From Paraburkholderia unamae (GTDB lineage Bacteria; Pseudomonadota; Gammaproteobacteria; Burkholderiales; Burkholderiaceae), in NCBI RefSeq assembly GCF_003268775.1, contig NZ_QLSU01000003.1, forward strand, positions 414,248-478,247: a stretch of 64,000 nucleotides of DNA. The letters run 5' to 3'. The notes beneath the pieces were generated by a model. That model saw nothing but the letters and a program-made list of their open reading frames with translations. It had not been told where the DNA came from and ran no database searches. Numbering within the stretch: the stretch's first letter is position 1; every line of letters starts with the position of its first letter. This document shows, piece after piece, positions 36,107-44,843 of the stretch. Made by a program: the position numbers and the translations under genes.

Positions 36107-36390
36107 TCGAATCTGTTTATCGACCGGGATTCTTGCCGCACTGCGCAAGCGCGCCGGGAAGGGCTCGACCATGCGGCGGCGGGCGCTGCCTGGCGCATTG
36201 GTTGAGCACGCAACGTGGTGGCGACGCCGGACAAAAAGCACGCCATAACCGGCGCAAGCACGGCGGTTCGCGTCGCGCCCCGAGTGCCGGACCCCAAATA
36301 ACCTGACCTTTCGTTGCGCATGCATCGGGTTCGCGAAACCGAAATTGTTGCGTAAACGCTGAATACACCTATTGACAGCATGATTTAAAT

Positions 36391-36409
36391 AACAAGCATT
36401 CTCATTTGC
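36391..36409 (-). promoter_or_regulatory. Fur-box-like site
   Basis: The minus strand reads GCAAATGAGAATGCTTGTT, 12 of 19 matches to the classic Fur consensus with the core AATGAGAAT intact. It lies about 150 bases upstream of the TonB-dependent receptor in the AT-rich promoter region. Confidence 0.6.
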
Positions 36410-36557
36410 AATACAATCCGCATACTTTTGCCGGCCCGGCCGCGGCGCGCTCCTGCAAGCCCCGCCCGGCGGCGAACACAACCCATCTGCCCCGAGCCTC
36501 GTGACATCACAAAGGCGTCGCGGGCCGCCAGTGCCAGCTTTCGCTTCGAACTTTTTT

Positions 36558-38774
36558 ATGTCCGCACCCCGTTTGCACACGCCTTTCAATTCGCCTTCGC
36601 GTTTCCCCGCCTCCGCCACCCGCGCCTCGATCCTCGCCGCCATTGCCGTCGCGTTCAGCTTGCCCGCCGTCGCGTTCGCGCAGGCCGCGGCAGCGACGAA
36701 CGGCGGCGACACCGCTAACGCCACGCTGCCCACAGTCAAGGTGCAAGCCGCGCAGGACACCCTGCCGGGCGACCTGCAACCGACCTTTGGCGGCGGCCAG
36801 GTGGCGCGCGGCGGCGACTTCGGCGTGCTCGGCTCGCAGAAGAACATCGACGTGCCGTTCAGCATGACGACCTACACGGCGAAGCTGATCGAGGACCAGC
36901 AGGCGCGCTCGGTCGCCGACGTGCTGTCGAACGATCCCGCCGTGCGCACGGCCTACGGCTACGGCAACTTCCAGGAGGTCTACGTCATTCGCGGCTTCAC
37001 GCTCGACAGCGACGACATCTCCCTGAACGGCCTCTACGGCATCACGCCGCGCCAGCTCGTGGAAACGGCCGCGCTCGAACGCGTGGACATCTTCAAGGGC
37101 GCGAGCGCGTTCCTGAACGGCGCGTCGCCCAACGGCAGCTCGATTGGCGGCAGCGTGAACCTGCAACTCAAGCGCGCCGACGACAAGCCGCTCACGCGCG
37201 TGACGCTCGAAGGCAGCGCCTCGGGCGAGTTCGGCACGCATATCGACGTGGGCCGCCGCTTCGGCGACAACGACCAGTTCGGCATTCGCGTGAACCAGGC
37301 GAACCGCGACGGCGAAACGAGCATCGACGGCGAAAACCGCCGCAACAACCAGACCGCCGTGGCGCTCGATTACCGCGGCGACAAGCTGCGCCTCGAAGGC
37401 GACTTCCTCTATCAGCGCCAGCGCGTCTCGGACGGCCGCCCGGTCGTCTACGTGAAGGGCGACGAGATTCCGGGCGTGCCCTCGGCAAGCTACAACTACG
37501 CCCAGACCTGGTCGTACAGCAATGCCGAAGACACGGTCGGCATCCTGAAGGCCGAGTACGACTTCCTGCCCGGCTGGACGGCCTACGTGACGGGCGGCGT
37601 GCGCCACACGAACGAGCACGGCGAATACCTCTCGCCCTACTACACCGACGCCGACACCACCACGGGCTCGCGCCTTGGCGTGGTGCGCAAGGAAGGCGCG
37701 ACGTCGGCGGAAGCAGGCGTGCGCGGCCACTTCGACACGGGCCCCGTGAGCCACTTCGTGACGGCGGGCGCCTCGATCGTGCGCGTGATGACGCAATCGG
37801 GCTGGACGCTCTCCAACTCCTTCCCGACCAGCCTCTACAACACCGTGCAGGTGCCGTATCCCGCCACGGCGTATCAGGCCGGCATGGACGGCAACCCGCC
37901 GATCACGGCGCTCAACCTGATGCGCAGCCTCTCCGCGTCGGACACGCTCGGCTTCTTCCATGACCGCGTGCTGTTCACGGTGGGCGTGCGCCACCAGGAG
38001 ATTCTCTCCAACGGCTACTCGTCGTCGACGCTGCTGCAAACGTCGAACTACAACGACTCAATCACGACGCCGCTGTTCGGCCTCGTCGTCAAACCGTGGG
38101 AGAACGTTTCGCTCTACGCGAACCGCAGCGAGTCGCTTTCGGCGGGCGGCACCGCGCCTCAGGGTTCGCTGAACTACGGCGAACAGCTCGCGCCGGAGCG
38201 CACGAAGCAGTATGAAGTGGGCGCGAAGTACGACAACGGCAAGTACGGCGCGCAGCTCGCGCTGTTCCAGCTCGAAAAGCCGCAGACGTACACCAATGGC
38301 GCGGGCATGTATGTGGCCAACGGCAACGAGCGCCATCGCGGTGTGGAAGCGTCGATCTTCGGCGAGGTCTACAAGGGCGTGCGCCTGATCGCGGGCGCGA
38401 CCTACCTCAACGCCGAACAGCTCGACACCGACGGCGGCGCAACCGACGGCAAGAAGCCCGTGGGCGTGCCAAGCTTCCTCGTCAACCTGGGCGCCGAATA
38501 CGACGTGCCCTGGGTTCAGGGTCTCACGCTCTCGGCGCGCTGGACGCATACGGGTCCGCAGTATTTCGACGCCGCCAACACCATGTCGATCAAGGCATGG
38601 GACACGGTGGATCTCGGCGCGCGCTATTCGACGAACGTGTTTGGCCGCCCGACCACGTTCCGCGCGAACGTGTATAACCTCGCGAACAAGGCTTACTGGT
38701 CGTCGACCAACGGCGGCTATCTGACGATGGGCGCGCCGCGTACGGTGTTGTTCTCGATGACGACGGACTTCTGA
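36558..38774 (+). CDS. TonB-dependent siderophore receptor
   Basis: About 738 residues: signal peptide (hydrophobic core around residues 25-42, AFA-QAA), N-terminal plug domain (MTTYTAKLIEDQQARSVADVLSNDPAVR; VYVIRGFTLDSDDISLNGLYG; VDIFKGASAFLNG) and a 22-strand beta-barrel ending in FSMTTDF with terminal Phe. It transports ferric siderophores across the outer membrane with TonB energy. A Fur-like site upstream supports iron control. ATG 36558 is used; a GTG at 36501 is possible, and neither has a strong ribosome site. No siderophore biosynthesis gene is nearby. Confidence 0.94.
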   Translation: MSAPRLHTPFNSPSRFPASATRASILAAIAVAFSLPAVAFAQAAAATNGGDTANATLPTVKVQAAQDTLPGDLQPTFGGGQVARGGDFGVLGSQKNIDVPFSMTTYTAKLIEDQQARSVADVLSNDPAVRTAYGYGNFQEVYVIRGFTLDSDDISLNGLYGITPRQLVETAALERVDIFKGASAFLNGASPNGSSIGGSVNLQLKRADDKPLTRVTLEGSASGEFGTHIDVGRRFGDNDQFGIRVNQANRDGETSIDGENRRNNQTAVALDYRGDKLRLEGDFLYQRQRVSDGRPVVYVKGDEIPGVPSASYNYAQTWSYSNAEDTVGILKAEYDFLPGWTAYVTGGVRHTNEHGEYLSPYYTDADTTTGSRLGVVRKEGATSAEAGVRGHFDTGPVSHFVTAGASIVRVMTQSGWTLSNSFPTSLYNTVQVPYPATAYQAGMDGNPPITALNLMRSLSASDTLGFFHDRVLFTVGVRHQEILSNGYSSSTLLQTSNYNDSITTPLFGLVVKPWENVSLYANRSESLSAGGTAPQGSLNYGEQLAPERTKQYEVGAKYDNGKYGAQLALFQLEKPQTYTNGAGMYVANGNERHRGVEASIFGEVYKGVRLIAGATYLNAEQLDTDGGATDGKKPVGVPSFLVNLGAEYDVPWVQGLTLSARWTHTGPQYFDAANTMSIKAWDTVDLGARYSTNVFGRPTTFRANVYNLANKAYWSSTNGGYLTMGAPRTVLFSMTTDF

Positions 38775-38805
38775 TCGCGCACCATGCGCGTATAGCGGCA
38801 TGAAC

Positions 38806-38838
38806 GAGGGCCTGGCAGGATGACTGCCAGGCCCTCTT
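38806..38838. terminator. bidirectional terminator hairpin
   Basis: Perfect 12-base stem GAGGGCCTGGCA / TGCCAGGCCCTC with a 7-base loop, 31 bases after the TonB-receptor stop and before the convergent methyltransferase stop. Only a short TT follows. Confidence 0.8.
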
Positions 38839-38879
38839 CGCTTGATACGTGCCCGCGCGCTTGTGCGATGCGTTGCCGC

Positions 38880-39548
38880 CTAGCTTCCCACCACCGTAAT
38901 CGCAAACCCGTCCCAGCCCTTGCTGCCTACCGTTTGTACCGCCGTGGTCTCCAGCCGCTTGTCGCCGGACAGCATCTCGAAGTAGCGCCGCAAACCCACC
39001 ACATCGTCTTCGTGATGCGCCGGATCGGTCACACGCCCTTCGCGCACCACGTTGTCGGCCACGATGACCGTGCCGGGCCGCGACAGCTTCAGCACGCGTT
39101 CGAGGTAGTTCGCGTTGTTGCTCTTGTCGGCATCGATGAACACGAAGTCGAACGGCGGCACCCCTTCGGCGATGAGCGCATCGAGCGAATCGAGCGCGAG
39201 GCCGGTCATGACCTTCACCTTGGCGTCGAGCCCCGCGCGCGCGATGTTTGCGCGCGCAACCGCCGCGTTCTCCGGACTGAATTCGAGCGATACGAGCGAG
39301 CCGTCTTCGGGCAGCGCCCGCCCGAGCCAGATCGCGCTATAGCCCCCCAGCGCGCCGATTTCGAGGATGCGTCGAGCGCCCTGGATGCGCGCGAGCAGAT
39401 GCAGAAACTTTCCCTGGTTCGGTGCGACGTTGATCGCCCGAAGTCCCGCTTTCGCGCTTGCGGCCAGTGCGCCGTCCAGCGCGTCGTCGGGGCCGATCAG
39501 CCGCTCGCAGAACCAGTCGTCAACGGCTTGCCACGTTTGCTCGTTCAT
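38880..39548 (-). CDS. class I SAM-dependent O-methyltransferase
   Basis: 222-residue caffeoyl-CoA/catechol O-methyltransferase-type protein. SAM motif I is ILEIGALGGYSAIWLG; the metal site residues are in FVFIDADKSNNANYL and VADNVVREG. It probably methylates an ortho-dihydroxy aromatic. The start is MNEQTW at 39548. Divergent from the TetR gene, which may control it. Confidence 0.92.
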   Translation of the reverse strand: MNEQTWQAVDDWFCERLIGPDDALDGALAASAKAGLRAINVAPNQGKFLHLLARIQGARRILEIGALGGYSAIWLGRALPEDGSLVSLEFSPENAAVARANIARAGLDAKVKVMTGLALDSLDALIAEGVPPFDFVFIDADKSNNANYLERVLKLSRPGTVIVADNVVREGRVTDPAHHEDDVVGLRRYFEMLSGDKRLETTAVQTVGSKGWDGFAITVVGS

Positions 39549-39724
39549 TGCCCTGCTCCCGTGTGGATCACGCGGCACAGCTTACCGCACTCGCGCGCGC
39601 GGCCGCATGAGCGTGGCACGTCCGCTTTCCGGCTTCGCTTTCATTCTTGTCACGCGGCATCTTTGATAGTATTCCTCTGTTCGCCGTCTCCCGCGCGAAC
39701 GCTTCATCGCTATCAAGGTGCCCA

Positions 39725-40369
39725 TTGGATTCCACTACGCCCACCGATTCCGCTCCCACCGCACGCGGCCGGGGACGGCCCGTCACGATCTCGCGCGAGC
39801 TGCGCCGCGAACAGATTCTCAAGGTGGCGGAAAGCCTCTTCAAACAGGCGGGCTACGCCACCACCAGCATGGCCGACATCGCGCGCGCGTGCGAAACCTC
39901 CAAGCGCACGCTCTACGAACTCTTTCCGGCCAAGGAAGACCTCTTTCGCGCGCTCGTTGCCGACGTGGAGTCGTTTCCCGACACGGCACACGAGATGGAC
40001 GATACGGCTGGCCCACAGGAGGTGCTCGAAGCCACGCTCGCGGCCATCGCGCACTATGTGCTGAGCGAGCGCCACGTGACCGTGAGCCGCCTCGTGATCG
40101 CCGAGTCGAATCTCTTTCCCGAGATTCGTCGGCATTACTACGAGCAGGGCATCAACCGCAGCAAGCAGTGGCTCGAATCGCGCATCGCGGCGCTCGTCGA
40201 GCGCAAGCGCATTGCGCCCGTGAACGTGGATCGCACCGCGGACATGCTGTTCGGCGCCGTGATCGGCACGCACCTGATCACGGCCATCAGCTATCGCGAG
40301 ACGCCCGATATGGCCGAAGTCGCGCACAAGGCGCGCGAGGCGGTCGCACGCCTCGTCGATACGCTGTAA
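39725..40369 (+). CDS. TetR-family regulator
   Basis: 214 residues from TTG 39725, which has AAGGTG just upstream; no ATG lies close to the domain. N-terminal HTH is ILKVAESLFKQAGYATTSMADIARACETSKRTLYELFPAKEDLF; the C-terminal half is an AcrR-like ligand domain. A basic TARGRGRPVTISRE stretch precedes the HTH, as in AcrR relatives. It sits between the divergent methyltransferase and the convergent Rieske reductase gene, so either could be its target. Confidence 0.9.
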   Translation: MDSTTPTDSAPTARGRGRPVTISRELRREQILKVAESLFKQAGYATTSMADIARACETSKRTLYELFPAKEDLFRALVADVESFPDTAHEMDDTAGPQEVLEATLAAIAHYVLSERHVTVSRLVIAESNLFPEIRRHYYEQGINRSKQWLESRIAALVERKRIAPVNVDRTADMLFGAVIGTHLITAISYRETPDMAEVAHKAREAVARLVDTL

Positions 40370-40419
40370 TCAGTCATCCGAAATAGTACTGTGGCCGTGC
40401 CGCGCATGGGTCTCCCGGA

Positions 40420-41658
40420 TCAGGAAAGACTCGACAGCGGCACACTCGCGTCGGCAAGCGCCGCGCAGTCGGGCCGCAACCCTTTGGCGAGCGCACTGCG
40501 CCCCTGCACGAAATCCTTCGTCGCGTTCACGCAGTCGATGGCAATCAGCGCGCCATCGCGCAGGTACGCCACCGAAAACGAACCTGAGGCCGGATCGCCT
40601 CGCACCACGGCCTTGTCGTGTCCGCCGGAAAGACCAGCCATCTGGATGCGGATGTCGTACTGCGTGGACCAGAACCACGGCGGCGCCGCCTTCGGCGCGG
40701 GCCGCCCGACGATATCGCCCGCCACAAGCGTGGCCTGATCGACGGCGTTCTGCACGCTTTCGATGCGCAGCGCGGTACGCCCGGCAAACGCGTTCGCCTG
40801 GCGCGCGCAATCGCCGATGGCGTAGACATCGTCGAGCGCGGTGCGGCATTGCGCATCGACATCCACGCCTGCCGGGCCGCCAATGCCCACCGCGCGCAGC
40901 GGCTCGACGCACGGCTCGATGCCAATGCCAACGATCACGAGATCGGCGGGCAGGCTGCGCCCGTCGTGCAGTTCGACGCGCTTCACGCGGCCGCCTTCCC
41001 CTGAAAGCGCTTCGACCTTCGCGCCCAGGCAGATTTCCACGCCGCACGCGCGATGCTGGTCCTGCATGAACGCCGAGAGCGTTTCCCCTGTGACTCTCGC
41101 GAGCACGCGCTCGAACGCCTCGACCACGCTCACGTCCTTGCCTTGCTTGCGCAGCGCCGCCGCCGCTTCGAGGCCGATAAAGCCGCCGCCGATCACGACC
41201 ACGCGCCGCGCCTCGTCGAGTTCGGCTTTCAGCCCGTCGACGTCATCGCGCGTGCGGATCACGTGCAGGCCGCGCAGGTCCGCACCGGCGCACGAGAGTC
41301 GGCGCGCACGGCCGCCCGCGGCCCAAACGAGCTTGCCATAAGCAAGCGTGCCGCCGTCCGCGCACGTCACGACATGGCGCGCCGCGTCCACGCTCGTCAC
41401 ACGCCTGCCGCCGAGCAGGGCGATGTTCCGGTCACGCCAGAACGACGCCGGTTGCAGCCCCATCTGCTCGAACGCTTTCGCGCCGCCCAGGTAGTCCTTC
41501 GAAAGCGGCGGGCGCTCATAGGGCAGATGCGCCTCGTCGCTCACGAGACCAATCGTGCCCGTCAATCCGAACTGACGTAGCGCCGCCGCACAGTGCGCGC
41601 CCGCGTGGCCCGCGCCGACGATGAGCACGTCATGAAAATCCGTGGATGCATTCGCCAT
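40420..41658 (-). CDS. NAD(P)H:ferredoxin reductase of a Rieske oxygenase system
   Basis: 412-residue FAD-dependent pyridine nucleotide-disulfide oxidoreductase of the class III ferredoxin reductase type. FAD motif VLIVGAGHAGAHCAAALRQFG, NAD motif VVVIGGGFIGLEAAAALR, second FAD motif VYAIGDCA. It passes electrons from NAD(P)H to the ferredoxin encoded 14 bases upstream. Last gene of a three-gene leftward operon with ferredoxin and Rieske oxygenase. Confidence 0.94.
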   Translation of the reverse strand: MANASTDFHDVLIVGAGHAGAHCAAALRQFGLTGTIGLVSDEAHLPYERPPLSKDYLGGAKAFEQMGLQPASFWRDRNIALLGGRRVTSVDAARHVVTCADGGTLAYGKLVWAAGGRARRLSCAGADLRGLHVIRTRDDVDGLKAELDEARRVVVIGGGFIGLEAAAALRKQGKDVSVVEAFERVLARVTGETLSAFMQDQHRACGVEICLGAKVEALSGEGGRVKRVELHDGRSLPADLVIVGIGIEPCVEPLRAVGIGGPAGVDVDAQCRTALDDVYAIGDCARQANAFAGRTALRIESVQNAVDQATLVAGDIVGRPAPKAAPPWFWSTQYDIRIQMAGLSGGHDKAVVRGDPASGSFSVAYLRDGALIAIDCVNATKDFVQGRSALAKGLRPDCAALADASVPLSSLS

Positions 41659-41672
41659 GATCGCCGCGCGCC

Positions 41673-41990
41673 TCACTCTTCGGGCGCGATCTCGACGCGC
41701 ATGCCATCCATGCTGTCGTGAAACGCGATCTGGCACGAGAGGCGCGAATTCGGCTTGCGATGACCCGAGCAGTCGAGCAGATCGTTCTCTTCCGCGTTCG
41801 GTGCGGGCAGGTCGTGTGCGTAGCGCTCGTCCACGTAGACGTGGCACGTCGCGCACGAGCACCCGCCGCCGCACAGCGCGAGCAGTTCGTAGCCGCCGCC
41901 GTCGCGAATCAGCTTCATGAGGTTGTCGCCCGGCTTGCCGGGGACGTCCAGGGTGTTTCCATCTCTGAGAACCAGTGTGATTTGGGCCAT
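41673..41990 (-). CDS. [2Fe-2S] ferredoxin
   Basis: 105-residue adrenodoxin/putidaredoxin-type ferredoxin. Cluster ligands are Cys40, Cys46, Cys49 (C-x5-C-x2-C) and Cys86. Start MAQITLVLRDG at 41990; the upstream extension is not conserved-looking. It carries electrons from the reductase to the Rieske oxygenase. Confidence 0.95.
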   Translation of the reverse strand: MAQITLVLRDGNTLDVPGKPGDNLMKLIRDGGGYELLALCGGGCSCATCHVYVDERYAHDLPAPNAEENDLLDCSGHRKPNSRLSCQIAFHDSMDGMRVEIAPEE

Positions 41991-42089
41991 GACCGCGCGC
42001 GCCTCGTTGTTGCCTGTGTTGCTGGTGGAAGGCCGGGGTGCCGCCGTAACTGACGCCCCGCCTTTCATTTCGTTATGCCAATCGACTGA

Positions 42090-43133
42090 TTACACCGTGG
42101 CGGCTGCCGCTGCGTCCTGCTCCTTGCGGATCATCGTTTCGAGCATGCGCCGCACGCGCGTCGAGCCAATGTCCGGACCGAGGTGAACGGGCTTGAGATC
42201 CCAGAAGTTCTCGGTGCCTACTGCACGCTGGGCAGCTTCGATCACCGGGCCATCCTCGTCTTCAAATGCACCGCGCAACATGCCGTAAAGGCGCTTGTCC
42301 TCATCGACCGAATCGAGCTTGATGCCGCGCGCCACGCCCCAGAAGTAGTGCGACGTGGTGGCCGTTTCCGGCGTGACGATGTGCGCGAGCAACTGCTCCA
42401 GGCCCTGTTCGCGCGGCGCGCCAACCGGGGTCTCGCCGATCTTCATCACGACGCTTGCCGGCGCGCTCCAGCGCGTATCGATCCACATGTCCACGCGCTC
42501 CCAGGGAATCGTCTCGTAGATGGGGATGGGCTGCTGCGGCACGTCGGGGAACGACCAGTTGATCCACAGCGCCTCGCCTTCGGGCACCACGGCATGCTGG
42601 CCGAGTTGCACGAGGCCGTTGCCGCCGAACGAATTACGGTGGCACCACTCGATATGGCTCGCGTCCATCAGGTTATCGGTGATGTATTCGTAGTGCGACG
42701 CCATGTGGATGTAGTCGCGCACCACGCGGTTCGCCGAGGTGTCGTTGAGGAACGCGTAATCGGGAATCAGCGCTTCGTCGGCTTTCTCCTGGTCGCCGAG
42801 CCAGAGCCAGACGATCGTGTCTTTCGCGACAACCTTGAAGTGGCGGATCGTGCTGCCCGCCGGGATCTTTTCCGAGAACGGATTGACCACGCACTTGCCC
42901 TGGGTGTTGAAGCCGAGGCCGTGGTACGGGCAGACGAGATTCTCGCCTTCGACCGTGCCCATGCTAAGCGGCGCGAAACGGTGCGGGCAGCGGTCGAGCA
43001 CGGCGCCGAGTTTGCCGCTCTCGCTGCGGAACACGACGACAGGAATATCGGCGATGCGGCGCGCAAGCTTGCCCGGCGCCAGTTCGTGCTCCCAGCCCGC
43101 CATGTACCACGTGTTCTGCAAGATCCCTTCCAT
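42090..43133 (-). CDS. Rieske-type aromatic oxygenase, VanA/DdmC-like
   Basis: 347-residue oxygenase component. The Rieske cluster is bound by Cys49-Pro-His51 and Cys68-x2-His71. The catalytic iron region is NLMDASHIEWCH (His160, His165). It belongs to the single-subunit group that includes vanillate O-demethylase and dicamba O-demethylase, and like the latter is served by a separate ferredoxin and reductase. Likely an O-demethylase or hydroxylase of a methoxylated or substituted aromatic acid. GGAGAAGAAA lies before ATG 43133, so the longer frame to 43298 is rejected. Confidence 0.92.
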   Translation of the reverse strand: MEGILQNTWYMAGWEHELAPGKLARRIADIPVVVFRSESGKLGAVLDRCPHRFAPLSMGTVEGENLVCPYHGLGFNTQGKCVVNPFSEKIPAGSTIRHFKVVAKDTIVWLWLGDQEKADEALIPDYAFLNDTSANRVVRDYIHMASHYEYITDNLMDASHIEWCHRNSFGGNGLVQLGQHAVVPEGEALWINWSFPDVPQQPIPIYETIPWERVDMWIDTRWSAPASVVMKIGETPVGAPREQGLEQLLAHIVTPETATTSHYFWGVARGIKLDSVDEDKRLYGMLRGAFEDEDGPVIEAAQRAVGTENFWDLKPVHLGPDIGSTRVRRMLETMIRKEQDAAAAATV

Positions 43134-43416
43134 TTTCTTCTCCAGTGGGAGCGTGCGCTGAGGCCACTCCATTATTTCGTCATACTGATTGAATGTATTG
43201 CGCGCTTTGTGTGATTCGCGTGTTGTGGGAACCCGTGCGCTAGCGGAAGGCTCCGCGACAGCTCGCTTCCCGGTTCCGTCCGCGATGATGCGACTCATCG
43301 ACGATTGAATTGTCGAATACGGGTCTCATAAACGGTACTAGTGAGTACCCTAAATATGACACCAGATCTGTCCACCAGTGGAAAGGCCCAGATCGTTGCC
43401 GCCGCAACCAGAAAAA
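43134..43416. other. promoter region of the Rieske operon
   Basis: With the 60 bases behind it this is a 343-base gap between the Rieske start and the stop of the flavin hydroxylase. It carries the palindrome 43334-43349 and then the terminator of the upstream operon; no gene is seen. Confidence 0.55.
43334..43349. promoter_or_regulatory. perfect palindrome before the Rieske operon
   Basis: GGTACT-AGTG-AGTACC, two perfect 6-base arms, 200 bases upstream of the Rieske oxygenase start. Candidate operator for an IclR, TetR or GntR-type protein; not found elsewhere in the window by eye. Confidence 0.55.
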
Positions 43417-43447
43417 ACGGCCGGAGCCCCGTGGGGACTCCGGCCGT
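43412..43447 (-). terminator. rho-independent terminator of the hmg operon
   Basis: Long hairpin from 43417 to 43447: arms ACGGCCGGAG and CTCCGGCCGT, with an inner CCCC/GGGG pair. Six A at 43412-43417 give a U-tract on the minus strand. Thirty bases after the flavin hydroxylase stop. Confidence 0.92.
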
Positions 43448-43476
43448 TGCTTTCCTGCACCTGCGGATCAGGAGAA

Positions 43477-44763
43477 TCAGGCGTCCTCGAAGAAAACGGA
43501 GCGGAAGCCGCTCGCCTCGCCCGGCTTTTCGTTCGGGCGCTTCATGCCCGCCAGGCGGTGATACTCCTTGAAGATCGCATCGGCCTCGGCAAACGGCAGC
43601 ACCTTCTCGATATCGTCGAAACGCGCACCGCCCGTGCGATCCTCCACGATGCGCCGCACGACTTCGGGACCGTCGCCGCGATTGGCCATTACGATGCGGT
43701 TCGCAATCGGCAGGCGCTCGGCTTCGTAGTGCTTGAGCGCCTCGGCCGGGTCGGCGAACGCCGCGAGCTTTTCGGCGATCACGCGCGCGTCCACGAGCGC
43801 CTGGCATGCACCATTGCCGCCGCGGGGGTACATGGCATGCGCGGCGTCGCCCATCAGCGCCACGCGATCGAACGACCATTGCTGGAGCGGATCGTGGTCG
43901 ATGAGCGGGAACAGGTAAACCTCCTTTGCGTTGCGCAGCATCTCGCCCACGTCGACGAAGTCGAGCTTGCACTCGTCGAACATGTGTGCAATTTCCGCCA
44001 CGTCGGCTTTCTGGTTCCAGTCCTCCACGCTTTCGTCGCGGCCGTTCTGCTCGACGATCCAGTTCGTGAGCGTGAGGCCCGTGCCTTCATAGTCGTCCAC
44101 GATCGGATAGACGATCAGGCTGCCCTGGCTCGGCGCGCCGATATGCAGGATCGTGCCACCCGACTTGAACGGCTTCATCAGCGTGACGCCGCGCCAGAGC
44201 GTGATGCCCGAGTAATGCGGCTTCGACGATTGCGGATACAACTGCTCGCGTACTGCCGACTTGATCCCGTCCGCGCCGATCACGACGTCCGCGCGCACTT
44301 CCTCCGGCACGGGGCCCGCCGCGTTCGGGTTCGCGCGAAAGCGCACGGTCACGCCGCTCTCGTCCTGCGTGAAGCCCGCGCAACGCGCGCCGAGCACCAC
44401 GGAATCGGGCCCGAGCCGCTCGATCACGGCTTTGTAGAGCAACATTTGCAGCAGACCGCGATGCACGAAGCGCTGCCCGTGCGGGTAGCCCATATGCGTG
44501 CCGCAGCGCTCGCCGTAAATCTCCTGGCCGTACTGGTTGTAATAGATCGACTCGACCGAATCAACGGTCATGGCATTGAGTTCGTCGAGCAGACCAAGCT
44601 CGGTGATCTCGCGCGTGCCGTAAGGCTGGCTCACGATGCCCACGCCAAGCGGGCGCAGTTCCGAGGTCGATTCGTACACGCGCGCGCGCATGCCCTGCTG
44701 ATGCAGCCGCAGCGCAAGGGTCAACCCGCCGATGCCCGCTCCAATGATCGCAACATCCAACAC
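43477..44763 (-). CDS. FAD-dependent aromatic hydroxylase, salicylate hydroxylase-like
   Basis: 428-residue class A flavoprotein monooxygenase. GAGIGGLTLALRLHQQGM binds the ADP part of FAD, ADVVIGADGIKSAVRE is the DG motif and ALMGDAAHAMYPRGGNGACQAL is the GD motif. Start GTG 44763 follows GGAGGAAC; the codon after it is TTG. Relatives hydroxylate salicylate, 3- or 4-hydroxybenzoate or related phenolic acids. Being in one operon with homogentisate dioxygenase suggests it feeds hydroquinone-type intermediates into that route; the substrate is inference. Confidence 0.9.
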   Translation of the reverse strand: MLDVAIIGAGIGGLTLALRLHQQGMRARVYESTSELRPLGVGIVSQPYGTREITELGLLDELNAMTVDSVESIYYNQYGQEIYGERCGTHMGYPHGQRFVHRGLLQMLLYKAVIERLGPDSVVLGARCAGFTQDESGVTVRFRANPNAAGPVPEEVRADVVIGADGIKSAVREQLYPQSSKPHYSGITLWRGVTLMKPFKSGGTILHIGAPSQGSLIVYPIVDDYEGTGLTLTNWIVEQNGRDESVEDWNQKADVAEIAHMFDECKLDFVDVGEMLRNAKEVYLFPLIDHDPLQQWSFDRVALMGDAAHAMYPRGGNGACQALVDARVIAEKLAAFADPAEALKHYEAERLPIANRIVMANRGDGPEVVRRIVEDRTGGARFDDIEKVLPFAEADAIFKEYHRLAGMKRPNEKPGEASGFRSVFFEDA

Positions 44764-44843
44764 GATAAGTTCCTCCAGTATGGCGACGGGCACTTTCAAA
44801 ACGGCCCGTTTTGCCCAGATAGTGATAAACCCAAATCCCGCAC

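Larger units (their letters stand above)
36019..36557. other. divergent region between galB and the TonB receptor
   Basis: 539 bases with no credible gene; weak open frames have poor codon use and no ribosome site. It contains the palindrome at 36095-36106 near galB and the Fur-box-like site at 36391-36409 near the receptor. Confidence 0.55.

Noticed and set aside
36082..36381. Possible small genes in the galB-TonB receptor gap
   Set aside because: No ribosome site, poor codon use and no recognisable protein; treated as regulatory DNA.
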